The notes under the pieces are model-generated. The model ran no database searches. It was given only the letters and a program-made list of their open reading frames with translations, and was not told where the DNA came from. Positions 8,094-16,081 of a DNA stretch of 64,000 nucleotides are shown one piece after another. The DNA comes from Actinomadura_E scrupuli (GTDB lineage: Bacteria; Actinomycetota; Actinomycetes; Streptosporangiales; Streptosporangiaceae): assembly GCF_050971785.1 (NCBI RefSeq), contig NZ_JBPCCU010000010.1, positions 248,001-312,000 on the forward strand, given 5' to 3'. Every line of letters starts with the position of its first letter. The first letter of the stretch is position 1. The translations under genes were made by a program, and so were the position numbers.

Positions 8094-9053
8094 TCAGCCG
8101 ATGGTGATGGCGTTGAGCTTGTCCATGAGGTAGTCGGCCGCCCGGACGGGTTCGTACGCGACTGTGCCGACCGGTGCGCCGAGGGACTCGATCAGGGCGC
8201 CGGGGTTGACCTCGTAGAAGTAGATGAGGGAGATCAGCTCCTCGTCGGGGGCGCTGGGGTCGGGCGGCAGCACCCGGTGCCGGTTGGACTTCCACCGGTC
8301 GCCGGTCCAGCGGGCGAGCAGGTCCCCGATGTTGATGGTGAAGGAGTCCTCGACGTACGGCGCGGTCTCCCACTCGCCGTCGCGGGTGTAGACCTGCAGG
8401 CCGCCCACCCCGTGCTGGCGGTCGAGGATGGTGACGGTGCCGAAGTCGGTGTGCGGGCCGATCCGGAACTGCCCCGGCTCCGGCTCCCCCAGCTGGGACA
8501 GCGGCGGGTAGCGGTTGATGTTCATCGTGTACGAGGGGTGGTCGGCCCTGGAGGTGAAGAAGCCGGGGGCCAGCCCGAGCGCGGCGGCGCACAGCTCCAG
8601 CAGCTGGCCGGCGAGCGCGCGCATCCGGCCCAGGTAGTCGACGATCAGGGCTTCCAGCTCGGGCACCTCGGCGGGGTAGACGTTCTCGCGGAACCAGTCG
8701 GCGTCGATCGCGGGGTCGCCGGTCGGCTGGTCCGCGCCGACGGCGAAGGTCTCCTTGAGGTCCGGCGGGGTCTCGGTGCCCTCCGCGTAGCCGTTGGCCT
8801 CCACCCCGGGCGGCAGCCAGCCGCGCTCTCCGACGGTGACGGCGTACCGCCGCTTGGTCTCCTCCGGCAGCGCGAAGAAGCGCCGGGCCGCGGTACGGAC
8901 CTCGGCGCGCAGGCCGGCGGGCACCCCGTGGCCGGTGACGAGCAGGAAGCCGATCTCGCGCAGGGCGGTGTCGACCTGCTCCGCGACCCGCCGGCGGCCG
9001 GCGTCGTCGCCGTGGAACCAGGGCGTGAGGTCGATGACGGGCACGGCGCTCAT
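8094..9053 (-). CDS. isopenicillin N synthase-like 2-oxoglutarate/Fe(II) oxygenase
   Basis: A 319-residue non-haem iron oxygenase of the IPNS / thymine-7-hydroxylase type. The DIOX_N part begins VPVIDLTPWF, and the iron ligands are seen as HTDFG (HxD, about residue 200) and the distal His in KSNRHRV (about 258). The Arg of the usual RxS co-substrate motif is not evident: the equivalent stretch reads ELISLIYFYE, with Leu where Arg is expected. The ATG at 9053 overlaps the deaminase stop by ATGA, so the two are translationally coupled. Lying between a cytosine deaminase and a nucleobase permease, it probably oxidises a pyrimidine, with thymine or 5-methylpyrimidine as candidate. That role is inference. 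Confidence 0.85.
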   Translation of the reverse strand: MSAVPVIDLTPWFHGDDAGRRRVAEQVDTALREIGFLLVTGHGVPAGLRAEVRTAARRFFALPEETKRRYAVTVGERGWLPPGVEANGYAEGTETPPDLKETFAVGADQPTGDPAIDADWFRENVYPAEVPELEALIVDYLGRMRALAGQLLELCAAALGLAPGFFTSRADHPSYTMNINRYPPLSQLGEPEPGQFRIGPHTDFGTVTILDRQHGVGGLQVYTRDGEWETAPYVEDSFTINIGDLLARWTGDRWKSNRHRVLPPDPSAPDEELISLIYFYEVNPGALIESLGAPVGTVAYEPVRAADYLMDKLNAITIG

Positions 9054-9550
9054 GGGGTGGGTTCCTCTCCGATGTCCTCGAACCACAGGTCGGGGCGGTC
9101 CTTGATGAAGTCCGTCATCAGGGCGACGCACTCGGGGTCGTCGAGCAGCACCACCTCGACGCCGTGCCGGGCCAGCCACTCGTGCTGGCCCGTGAAGGTC
9201 CGAGCCTCGCCGACGACCACCCGGGAGATGCCGAACTGGCGGATCAGCCCGCTGCAGTACCAGCAGGGGGACAGGGTCGTCACCATGGTCGTGCCCCGGT
9301 AGGTGCGCTGCCGGCCGGCGGCGCGGAAGGCCGCGGTCTCCCCGTGCACGGAGGGGTCGTCGTCCTGGACCCGGCGGTTGTGACCGCGGCCGAGCAGCCG
9401 GCCGTCGGCGGCGAACAGCGCCGCCCCGATCGGGATGCCGCCCTCCGCCAGCCCGGTACGCGCCTCGTCGAGGGCGACCCGCAGCAGACCGGCCGGTTCG
9501 AGGACCGATTCGTTGGTGTCTATGGCCACCCGCTCACTATGAACAATCAC
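9050..9550 (-). CDS. nucleoside/cytosine deaminase (yeast FCY1-like)
   Basis: A 166-residue zinc deaminase of the CDA fold. The zinc/proton-shuttle motifs are HGE (VHGETAAF, about residue 70) and PCxxC (LSPCWYCSGL, about 93-100). The C-terminal stretch FIKDRPDLWFEDIGE closely resembles the tail of yeast cytosine deaminase, which points to free-base deamination (cytosine to uracil, or 5-methylcytosine to thymine) rather than tRNA editing. GTG at 9550 opens the longest form; GTG at 9529 is a possible later start, and neither has a strong Shine-Dalgarno. It is the first gene of the operon and faces the divergent PucR gene, whose 116-base intergenic region contains several CGTACG-type elements. 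Confidence 0.9.
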   Translation of the reverse strand: MIVHSERVAIDTNESVLEPAGLLRVALDEARTGLAEGGIPIGAALFAADGRLLGRGHNRRVQDDDPSVHGETAAFRAAGRQRTYRGTTMVTTLSPCWYCSGLIRQFGISRVVVGEARTFTGQHEWLARHGVEVVLLDDPECVALMTDFIKDRPDLWFEDIGEEPTP

Positions 9551-9666
9551 CGGCCGCCCGGGAACTGACAGAACGTCCGTACTATAGGCGGTGCTCCGCG
9601 ACGTTCCGTAAGTAAGGATTCGTACGAGACCATCCGTACGGGGCGATCGCGTACGAGGAGGACCCG
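9551..9666. promoter_or_regulatory. divergent promoter region between the deaminase operon and pucR-like gene
   Basis: A 116-base gap. It has repeated CCGTAC/CGTACG motifs (near 9577, 9619, 9635 and 9651) that could serve as PucR sites, and a strong GAGGAG Shine-Dalgarno for the rightward gene at about 9655. No confident -35/-10 pair was identified. Confidence 0.4.
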
Positions 9667-11181
9667 ATGCCGCTGAGGCTGCGCGACGTGCTGTCGCTGG
9701 AGGCGCTCCGCGACGCCAGCCCCGAGGTGCTCGCCGGGGAGCGGTCCCTGGACCGGGTGGTGCGGTGGGTGCACTCCAGCGAGATCTTCGAGATCGGGCC
9801 GCTGCTGACCGGGGGCGAACTGCTGCTCACCACCGGCCTGGGCCTGGCCGGCACCGACGCGGGCGCCCGCCGGCACTACCTGCGCGAGCTGGCGTCCCGC
9901 GGGGTGGCCGGGGTGGCGCTGGAGCTGGGCCGCACCTTCCCCGAGGTGCCGCGCGAGCTGGTGGACGAGGCCCGCCGCCAGGAGCTGCCCTTCATCCTGC
10001 TGCGCTCGGTGGTGCCGTTCATCCGGATCGCCGAGGCCGCCAACACCCTGATCGTGGACCGCTCCGGGCAGCGGTTGCGGCTGGGCGACTCGATCAGCCG
10101 GGCGCTGAACGAGGCCCTGATCGCCGGGGCGGGCGTCCCCGGCGTCCTCGCGACCGCGGCGGAGTCGCTGGGCACCCCGCTGGTGCTGGTCGCCGAGAAC
10201 GGCGCGCTGGTGGCCGCGCACGGCGTCACCGGCGACCGGCAGGCCTGGCAGGTGGCCGGTGAGGCCGCCGCGGAGGCCCCGGTCACGCTGCACGGCTCGG
10301 TCTGGGGGCGGCTCGTGGCGGGCTCCGGCTCGGCCCTGCCCGCGGAGGATCTGGCCGACGCGCTGGACCGCACGGCGGTCGCGCTGGCGCTCGGCATGCT
10401 GCGCACCGGAAGCCCGCCCAGCGCGCGGGACCGGCAGGCGTCGGCGCTGCTCACCGATCTGATCGAGGACAACGTCGCGGGCCGCGCCGAGGGCACCGTA
10501 CGGGCGGCGCTGGCCGGCTTCCAGCCCGGCGCGGACCATCAGCTCGTCGGGGTCGCCGCCGACGCCGTGGAGGTCTCGGCGGCGCTCGCGGTGCTGGACC
10601 GGGCCGCGGTGATCCTGCACACCCAGGCGCTGCGCGGCCGGGTGTCGCGGCTGGTGCTGGGCGTGCTGACCGTCCCGCGAGGGGTGGTGGACGCGGCGGG
10701 GGCGGCGCACCAGGCCGTCGACGAGGCGCTGCGCCGGCTCGGCGCCTCCCACGTACGGGTCGCGATCGGCCACTCCGCCACCGAGCTCGGCGACCTGGGC
10801 GGCTCACTGCGCGACGCCCGGGCCGTCCTCGGCCTGCGCCCCGCGGCCCGGCTCTCGACCGCCCGCTCCCTCGCCCTCGACCTGGAGCTGACCCGCAGCG
10901 GCGACACCGGGCACCTGGACCAGCTGGTCCGCCGTACGATCGCGCCGCTGGTCGCCTGGGACGCGGCACACCGCTCCGACCTGGTGCGCACCCTGGAGGT
11001 GTTCCTCCTGCACGGCAGCAGCGCCACCCGCGCCGCGGGCGCCCTCCACCTGGGCCGCCAGTCGTTCTACCAGCGGCTCCAGCGGATCGAGACCCTGCTC
11101 GGCTACTCGGTCACCGACCCGGACGTGCACGCCTCCCTGCTGATGGCCGCCACCGCCCACCGCCTCCGCACCGCCACCTGA
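9667..11181 (+). CDS. PucR-family transcriptional regulator
   Basis: A 504-residue regulator with the standard PucR layout: an N-terminal PucR (purine-catabolism regulator) domain (about 5-125, with the TGGELLLTTGLGL core), a middle GGDEF-like/unassigned part, and a C-terminal PucR-type helix-turn-helix (about 440-500, SSATRAAGALHLGRQSFYQRLQRI). PucR proteins control purine, allantoin or other nitrogen-source genes. It is divergent from the deaminase-oxygenase-permease operon and probably controls it and itself. The ATG at 9667 has GAGGAG about 6 bases upstream. It ends 24 bases before the convergent acyl-AMP ligase gene. Confidence 0.9.
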   Translation: MPLRLRDVLSLEALRDASPEVLAGERSLDRVVRWVHSSEIFEIGPLLTGGELLLTTGLGLAGTDAGARRHYLRELASRGVAGVALELGRTFPEVPRELVDEARRQELPFILLRSVVPFIRIAEAANTLIVDRSGQRLRLGDSISRALNEALIAGAGVPGVLATAAESLGTPLVLVAENGALVAAHGVTGDRQAWQVAGEAAAEAPVTLHGSVWGRLVAGSGSALPAEDLADALDRTAVALALGMLRTGSPPSARDRQASALLTDLIEDNVAGRAEGTVRAALAGFQPGADHQLVGVAADAVEVSAALAVLDRAAVILHTQALRGRVSRLVLGVLTVPRGVVDAAGAAHQAVDEALRRLGASHVRVAIGHSATELGDLGGSLRDARAVLGLRPAARLSTARSLALDLELTRSGDTGHLDQLVRRTIAPLVAWDAAHRSDLVRTLEVFLLHGSSATRAAGALHLGRQSFYQRLQRIETLLGYSVTDPDVHASLLMAATAHRLRTAT

Positions 11182-11205
11182 TCAGACTCAGGACCTCCGC
11201 GGGTG

Positions 11206-12966
11206 TCAGAGGTCGGTGCGGGTGAGGGAGCCGTCCAGGTAGGCCTGGCGGCAGGCGGAGCGGGCGATCTTCGCGCTGCTGGTGCGGGGCAGGGTGCCGG
11301 GCTCGATGAGCACGAAGTCGTGCAGCCGCACGTCGTGCTCGGCCTTGACCGCGGCACGGGCGGCCTGGGCGATCTGCTCGGGGTCCAGGTGGGCGATGGG
11401 GAACCGGCGGTTGCGCTCGGCGATGACGACGACGCCCTCGGTGTCGCCGCCGATGTCCTGCGCGCTGACCGGGACCGCCGCGACGTAGTCACGGCGGATC
11501 GCCTCGTGCACGTTGTGGACGGTGTGCTCGATGTCCTGCGGGTAGTGGTTGCGGCCGTCGACGATGATGAGGTCCTTGATCCGGCCGGTGACGTAGAGCT
11601 CACCGCCCCACCAGAAGCCCAGGTCGCCGGTGCGCAGCCAGGGCCCCTCCGGGACCTCGTCCTGCATGGGCGCCGCCAGGGTCGCGGCGAAGACCTCCTG
11701 GGTCTGCTCGGGCCGGCCCCAGTAGCCCTTGGTGACGTTGGGGCCGTGCACCCAGATCTCGCCGACGTGGCCCTCCGGGCGCGGCACCCGGGTGTCACGG
11801 TCCACGATGAGCACGTGCTGGCCCCAGGTGGGACCGCAGCCGACCAGGGTCGTCGCCTGGTCCGAGCCCTCCGGGCAGGGCCGGGCCACTCCCTGGGTGA
11901 GCCCCTCCGAGTCGAAGGCGGTCGTGGTCGGCAGCCGGTCCTTGCGGGCGGCGGTGACGTAGACGGTCGCCTCGGCCAGCCCGTACGCGGGGACCTGGGA
12001 CTCCGGCTTGACCCCGCACTCCTGGAACGCCTCGAAGAAGGCGTCGAGCGTGCCCGGCCGGATCGGCTCGGCGCCGTTCATGAAGACCGAGACGCCGCTC
12101 AGGTCGAGGTCCCGCTTCTCCTCCGCCGTGACCGTGGCGGTGAGGTACTCGTAGGCGAAGTTGGGACCGCCGGTGTAGACGTCGTCGTACTCGCTGAGCA
12201 GTTGCAGCCAGCGCACCGGCCGCATGATGAACGCCACCGGGTCCATGAACGCCCCGGCGTTGCCGTAGACCATCGGCAGGCCGCAGATCGAGACCAGCCC
12301 CATGTCGTGGAACATCGGCAGCCACATCACCCCGGTCGAGACCCGGGGGGCGCCCTCGAACGCCGCCCACAGCTGCTCGGCGTTGGCGGCCAGGTTGCCG
12401 TGCGTGATGATCACTCCGGCGGGCACCCGGGTGGAGCCGGAGGTGTACTGGAGGTAGGCGACCTCGTCCGGGTCGATCTCCTCCGGCGACCACGGAGCGC
12501 CCGGCTCCAGGGTGTCCACGGCGATGATCTGCTTGGGACGCGGCACCGGGTTGCCGTCCAGGAACGCCTCCACCTGCGGGAGCACCGAGGAGGTCGTGAC
12601 GACGCACTCGGGATCGGCGTCGGTGTAGACCGCCAGCAGGCGTTCGGCGTGGCCGGGCAGGTCCGGGGAGAACAGCGGGACCGCGATCAGGCGGGCCCGC
12701 ATCGCGCCGAAGAAGGCGACGACGTAGTCCATGCACTGGGGGGCCAGGATCGCGACCCGCTCGCCGGGCTCGCTGACCTGGCGCAGTGCCGCAGCGACGG
12801 CGTCGACGCGCCGCTCCAGCTCGCTCCAGGAGACGTCGATCCGTACACCGTCGAGCTCGGTGGAGTAGTCCATGAAGGTGTAGGCGCGGTCGTCCGGGAA
12901 CTCCCGGGCCCAGCGCGCCAGGCGGCTGATGAGCGGGGTACGGTCCAGTTCCGGCAGAGAGGTCAT
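11206..12966 (-). CDS. FadD32-like fatty acyl-AMP ligase (FAAL)
   Basis: A 586-residue ANL adenylating enzyme. The ATP loop YTSGSTRVPAG (174-184), the WLPMFHDMG segment, YGLAEATVY (A5-like) and RTGDLGF...GRIKDLIIV (A7/A8) match FAALs of the FadD32 group, which activate fatty acids as acyl-AMP for transfer to an acyl carrier or PKS rather than to CoA. The ATG at 12966 has GGAG 7 bases upstream. It lies 29 bases after the acyl-CoA desaturase, so the two are probably co-transcribed. No PKS, ACP or condensing enzyme is nearby, so the acceptor is unknown. The C-terminal lysine region (PRTSSAKIAR) is intact. Confidence 0.9.
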   Translation of the reverse strand: MTSLPELDRTPLISRLARWAREFPDDRAYTFMDYSTELDGVRIDVSWSELERRVDAVAAALRQVSEPGERVAILAPQCMDYVVAFFGAMRARLIAVPLFSPDLPGHAERLLAVYTDADPECVVTTSSVLPQVEAFLDGNPVPRPKQIIAVDTLEPGAPWSPEEIDPDEVAYLQYTSGSTRVPAGVIITHGNLAANAEQLWAAFEGAPRVSTGVMWLPMFHDMGLVSICGLPMVYGNAGAFMDPVAFIMRPVRWLQLLSEYDDVYTGGPNFAYEYLTATVTAEEKRDLDLSGVSVFMNGAEPIRPGTLDAFFEAFQECGVKPESQVPAYGLAEATVYVTAARKDRLPTTTAFDSEGLTQGVARPCPEGSDQATTLVGCGPTWGQHVLIVDRDTRVPRPEGHVGEIWVHGPNVTKGYWGRPEQTQEVFAATLAAPMQDEVPEGPWLRTGDLGFWWGGELYVTGRIKDLIIVDGRNHYPQDIEHTVHNVHEAIRRDYVAAVPVSAQDIGGDTEGVVVIAERNRRFPIAHLDPEQIAQAARAAVKAEHDVRLHDFVLIEPGTLPRTSSAKIARSACRQAYLDGSLTRTDL

Positions 12967-12995
12967 GCGAGTGCTCCAGTGAAGAAGGGGCGATT

Positions 12996-13940
12996 TCAGG
13001 AGATGCGGCGCGCGGCCAGCCGCTGCTCGTCGGGCCAGCGGACGTCCCAGGCCCAGCCGAGCTTCTCGAAGATCCAGATGACCCGGGCGCTGAGGTCGAT
13101 CTGACCCTTCAGCACCCCGTGCCGGGCGCTGGTGGGGTCGGCGTGGTGCAGGTTGTGCCAGGACTCGCCGAACGACGGGATGGCCAGCCACCAGACGTTG
13201 CGGGAGTGGTCCCGGGTGGCGAAGTCCGCGCCGCCGAAGACATGGCAGATCGAGTTGATCGAGAAGGTGACGTGGTCACCGGCGAAGACGCGCAGGAACC
13301 CGGCCCAGAACAGCGCGGTGACGGCACCGTGCCAGGACAGGGTCAGCAGCCCGCCCAGCGCCATCGGCACCGCGAACGTGGACAGCACGATCACGGCGTA
13401 CACGGGGTTGAGCGACAGGAACCGAATGTCCCGGTCGGCGAGCAGGTCCGGGCAGAAGCGCTTGCGCGAGCTGCGGTGCTTGTTGAACAGCCAGCCCATG
13501 TGGGCGTGGAAGAGCCCCTTGGTCAGCCCCCACACCCCCGGGCCGTACGCCCAGGGCGAGTGCGGGTCGCCCTCCTGGTCGGCGTACTTGTGGTGCCGCC
13601 GGTGATCGGCCACCCAGCGGACCACCGATCCCTGCATCGACTGGCCGCCAAGGATCGCGAGCACGATCCGCAGCCAGCGCTTGGCCTTGAACGAGCCGTG
13701 GGTGAAGTGCCGGTGATAGCCCACCGTGATGCCGATGGCGTTGAGCGGGTACAGGACCGCGAAGATCGCGACGTCCGTCCAGCCGAGCCCCCAGCCCCAG
13801 AAGAACGGGACGGCGCACAGTACGGCGACGATCGGGCCCACCACGAAGAACACGATCGCCACCCGCTCGAAGAGCGGGACGGGAGTGGGGGAGATATCCG
13901 GGTGCGAAGCCCGGCCGGCCTCCGTGGCCGCTGCCGTCAT
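12996..13940 (-). CDS. membrane acyl-CoA (stearoyl-CoA-type) delta-9 desaturase
   Basis: A 314-residue integral-membrane di-iron desaturase. The three histidine boxes are clear: HRHFTH (76-81), HRRHH (113-117) and HNLHH near residue 256. About four hydrophobic segments surround them. The enzyme inserts a cis double bond in an acyl-CoA using O2 and an electron donor. ATG at 13940 is the start. It heads a two-gene operon with the acyl-AMP ligase. Upstream lies a perfect palindrome TGACCGTACGGTCA (14002-14015), a likely TetR-type operator. The FAD-dependent reductase at 52.7 kb could be an electron partner, but nothing local shows this. Confidence 0.93.
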   Translation of the reverse strand: MTAAATEAGRASHPDISPTPVPLFERVAIVFFVVGPIVAVLCAVPFFWGWGLGWTDVAIFAVLYPLNAIGITVGYHRHFTHGSFKAKRWLRIVLAILGGQSMQGSVVRWVADHRRHHKYADQEGDPHSPWAYGPGVWGLTKGLFHAHMGWLFNKHRSSRKRFCPDLLADRDIRFLSLNPVYAVIVLSTFAVPMALGGLLTLSWHGAVTALFWAGFLRVFAGDHVTFSINSICHVFGGADFATRDHSRNVWWLAIPSFGESWHNLHHADPTSARHGVLKGQIDLSARVIWIFEKLGWAWDVRWPDEQRLAARRIS

Positions 13941-14001
13941 GGGAGTCCTCCGTTTCGGTCGATGGCCCGCGCTGGAGGCGCTGTGCGCGTGCGCGTGACC
14001 A

Positions 14002-14015
14002 TGACCGTACGGTCA
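14002..14015. promoter_or_regulatory. palindromic operator candidate upstream of desaturase
   Basis: TGACCGTACGGTCA is a perfect 14-bp palindrome 62 bases before the desaturase start, in the size and style of TetR-family operators that govern actinobacterial lipid genes. No regulator gene adjoins it, so the binding protein is unknown. Confidence 0.5.
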
Positions 14016-14060
14016 CGGGCCGGGAGGTTACTTTCGAGTCAACTCCGTTTTTTACCCCTC

Positions 14061-14086
14061 GGCGTTGTCAACCGGGTCACAACGCC
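14061..14086. promoter_or_regulatory. inverted repeat in desaturase/SDR divergent region
   Basis: GGCGTTGT (14061-14068) and ACAACGCC (14079-14086) are perfect inverted repeats with a 10-base spacer. It could be a second operator or a small hairpin, placed between the desaturase and SDR promoters. Confidence 0.35.
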
Positions 14087-14188
14087 CGCGCCGGCCGGCT
14101 CATCCCCAGGCGTCCATGGACCCCCCGTGGCATTGCCTCGACTGAGTCCGGGGCAGGACGTACCGATCCGATCGGCGGGGGGAAGGCC

Positions 14189-14938
14189 ATGGGACAGCTC
14201 GACGGCAAGGTCGCGGTCGTGACCGGCGGCACCACCGGCATCGGCCTGGCCACCGCGCGGCGCTTCGCCGAGGAGGGCGCGCACGTCTTCGTCACCGGGC
14301 GCCGCAAGGCCGAACTCGACGACGCGGTGGCACGGATCGGCGGCCACGTGACCGGCGTGCAGAGCGACGTCTCCGACCTGAGCGACCTGGACGAGCTCTA
14401 CACCGCCGTGGCCGAGCTGGGCCGCGGCCTCGACGTGCTGTTCGCCAACGCGGGCGGCGGCGAGTTCGCGCGGATCGAGGACGTCTCCGAGCAGCACTTC
14501 GACCGGACCTTCGGCATCAACGTGAAGGGCACGCTGTTCACCGTGCAGAAGGCGCTTCCGCTGCTGAACGACGGCGCCTCCGTGATCCTGACGTCCTCGA
14601 CCGCCGGCAGCGAGGGCAACGAGGCCTTCAGCGTCTACGGCGCGACCAAGGCCGCCGTCCGGTCCCTGGCACGGTCGCTGACCGCCGAGCTCAAGGGCCG
14701 CGCCATCCGGGTGAACGCGGTCAGCCCGGGCCCGATCGACACGCCCGGGCTCACCGGTCTGGCGGCGGACGAGGCCGGCGCCGAGCAGCTCCGGGAGGCG
14801 CTGATCAGTAAGGTCCCGCTGGGCCGGCTGGGACGTCCGGAGGAGGTCGCCGCGGCCGTGCTGTTCCTCGCCTCGGAGCAGAGCAGCTTCGTCGCCGGCA
14901 TCGAGCTCTTCGTCGACGGCGGCGCCGCCCAGGTCTGA
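14189..14938 (+). CDS. SDR-family NAD(P)-dependent oxidoreductase
   Basis: A 249-residue classical short-chain dehydrogenase. The cofactor loop TGGTTGIG (about 13-20), NAG (about 91), the catalytic Ser in LTSSTAGS, YGATK (Tyr/Lys, about 151-155) and the PG motif SPGPIDTPG are all in place. The C-terminus (FVAGIELFVDGGAAQV) is typical of glucose-1-dehydrogenase/3-oxoacyl reductase-like members. After the first glycine loop there is an Arg-Arg-Lys (TGRRKAEL), which favours NADP(H). The substrate is not predictable. The ATG at 14189 follows GGGGGAAGG. It is convergent with, and only 3 bases from, the DUF397 gene. Confidence 0.9.
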   Translation: MGQLDGKVAVVTGGTTGIGLATARRFAEEGAHVFVTGRRKAELDDAVARIGGHVTGVQSDVSDLSDLDELYTAVAELGRGLDVLFANAGGGEFARIEDVSEQHFDRTFGINVKGTLFTVQKALPLLNDGASVILTSSTAGSEGNEAFSVYGATKAAVRSLARSLTAELKGRAIRVNAVSPGPIDTPGLTGLAADEAGAEQLREALISKVPLGRLGRPEEVAAAVLFLASEQSSFVAGIELFVDGGAAQV

Positions 14939-14941
14939 CGC

Positions 14942-15142
14942 CTACGGATCCAGGCGATCGGACTTGACGGCGGCCAGGAAAGCGGCCACTTCGGGACGGG
15001 CGAAGACCAGGACGGGACCGGCCGGTTCCTTGCTGTCCCGGATGCCGACGGTGCCGCGAATCCGCGCGACCTCGACGCACTGATCATGCTGGCCGCTGCT
15101 CCGGATGCTCTTGCGCCAGGTGGCATCGGCGAAGTCACTCAT
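14942..15142 (-). CDS. DUF397 domain protein
   Basis: A 66-residue DUF397 protein with the family's W(R)KS...SGQHDQCVEVA start, RDSK.P.GPVL centre and F...VK end. In Streptomyces such proteins pair with a neighbouring Scr1/WhiJ-type HTH regulator and modulate development and antibiotic output. Its ATG overlaps the regulator's stop codon by ATGA (15139-15142), which means translational coupling downstream of that gene. It acts in the cytosol, probably by direct contact with the HTH protein. Confidence 0.92.
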   Translation of the reverse strand: MSDFADATWRKSIRSSGQHDQCVEVARIRGTVGIRDSKEPAGPVLVFARPEVAAFLAAVKSDRLDP

Positions 15143-15957
15143 AGAGCATCCCTAATCTCGCTTATCAGACGTTCTGTGTCCTTTGCGGGCAGGACTACTG
15201 ACCTGATCAGATCGTAGGACTCTTCCAGCCGTTTCACGACAGCCGGGTCGTTGACGATCCGGCCCGTACCGCCAGGACCTACGACATAAGCCGCGTCCGG
15301 CCCCTCGTCGAATGAGAAGAGCGTGAACGCGGCCGTGAGCCCGACATGTGCGCCGGTCCGGGCCGGGATGACCTGAAGGATGACGTTGGGCTTGCGCATC
15401 TCCTCCAGCAATCGGGTGAGCTGGGCTTTCATCACCTCGGGCCCACTGATGGGCCGCCTCAGCGCCGCCTCGTCGAGGATGACCAGGACTCGCGGCGGAG
15501 GTTCACGTTCGAGTGCCGCCTGCCTCTGCAACCGCACCTCCACGATCTCGTCCACCAGATGAGGAGCCGTGTCGGCGAGCACGAGTGCACGGATGTACGG
15601 CTCGATCTGGAACAGGCCGGTGATGAGCGTGGGTTCGAAGATCTTGATGATCGTGGCCGACCCCTCGTGGCCCGCCAGTGACCGGATCGACTCGGGCAGC
15701 CGCTCCTTGAGTACGAGCGGCAGCACGTCCTGGAAGAACGTGCCCGTGCCGTAGATCTTGTCGAGGGTCAGCGCGGCGTGCTCGTCGGGCGCCCGGCTGC
15801 CCAGCTCGATCTTGCTCGCGTGCTCGGCGCTGCAGTTGAGCTCGCGGCCCAGCTCGTCGGGCGACCAGCCGCGTTCGAGCCGCAGGGCCCGCATGCGGCC
15901 ACCGAACAACCCGGCGGCGGACTGCGTCTGATCAATCGTTTTCGGTCTGCGGCCCAT
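15139..15957 (-). CDS. Scr1/WhiJ-type helix-turn-helix regulator (DUF5753)
   Basis: A 272-residue DNA-binding regulator. It has an N-terminal XRE-type HTH (about 15-75, RMRALRLERGWSPDELGREL) and a C-terminal DUF5753 ligand/partner domain (about 90-265, with the usual FEPTLITGLFQIEPYIRAL entry). This family forms triads with DUF397 proteins and anti-sigma-like ATPases, all present here. The start ATG at 15957 gives the normal N-terminus. The downstream DUF397 gene overlaps by 4 bases. The divergent ATPase gene starts 125 bases away, so the intergenic region probably carries both promoters. Confidence 0.9.
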   Translation of the reverse strand: MGRRPKTIDQTQSAAGLFGGRMRALRLERGWSPDELGRELNCSAEHASKIELGSRAPDEHAALTLDKIYGTGTFFQDVLPLVLKERLPESIRSLAGHEGSATIIKIFEPTLITGLFQIEPYIRALVLADTAPHLVDEIVEVRLQRQAALEREPPPRVLVILDEAALRRPISGPEVMKAQLTRLLEEMRKPNVILQVIPARTGAHVGLTAAFTLFSFDEGPDAAYVVGPGGTGRIVNDPAVVKRLEESYDLIRSVVLPAKDTERLISEIRDAL

Positions 15958-16081
15958 GGGGGATGTCCTCGTCTCGGAGTTCCGGACCGTTTGAAGGAGA
16001 CGGCAAAAAGCACTTCCGAGCGTAGTCATCCGGCTACACCCTGGGAGTCCGAACATCCGGAACGAGCGACGGGCCTCCCCC

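Noticed and set aside
15082..15100. A third copy of the TGATCATGC palindrome
   Set aside because: Only the first nine bases match; there is no matching arm.
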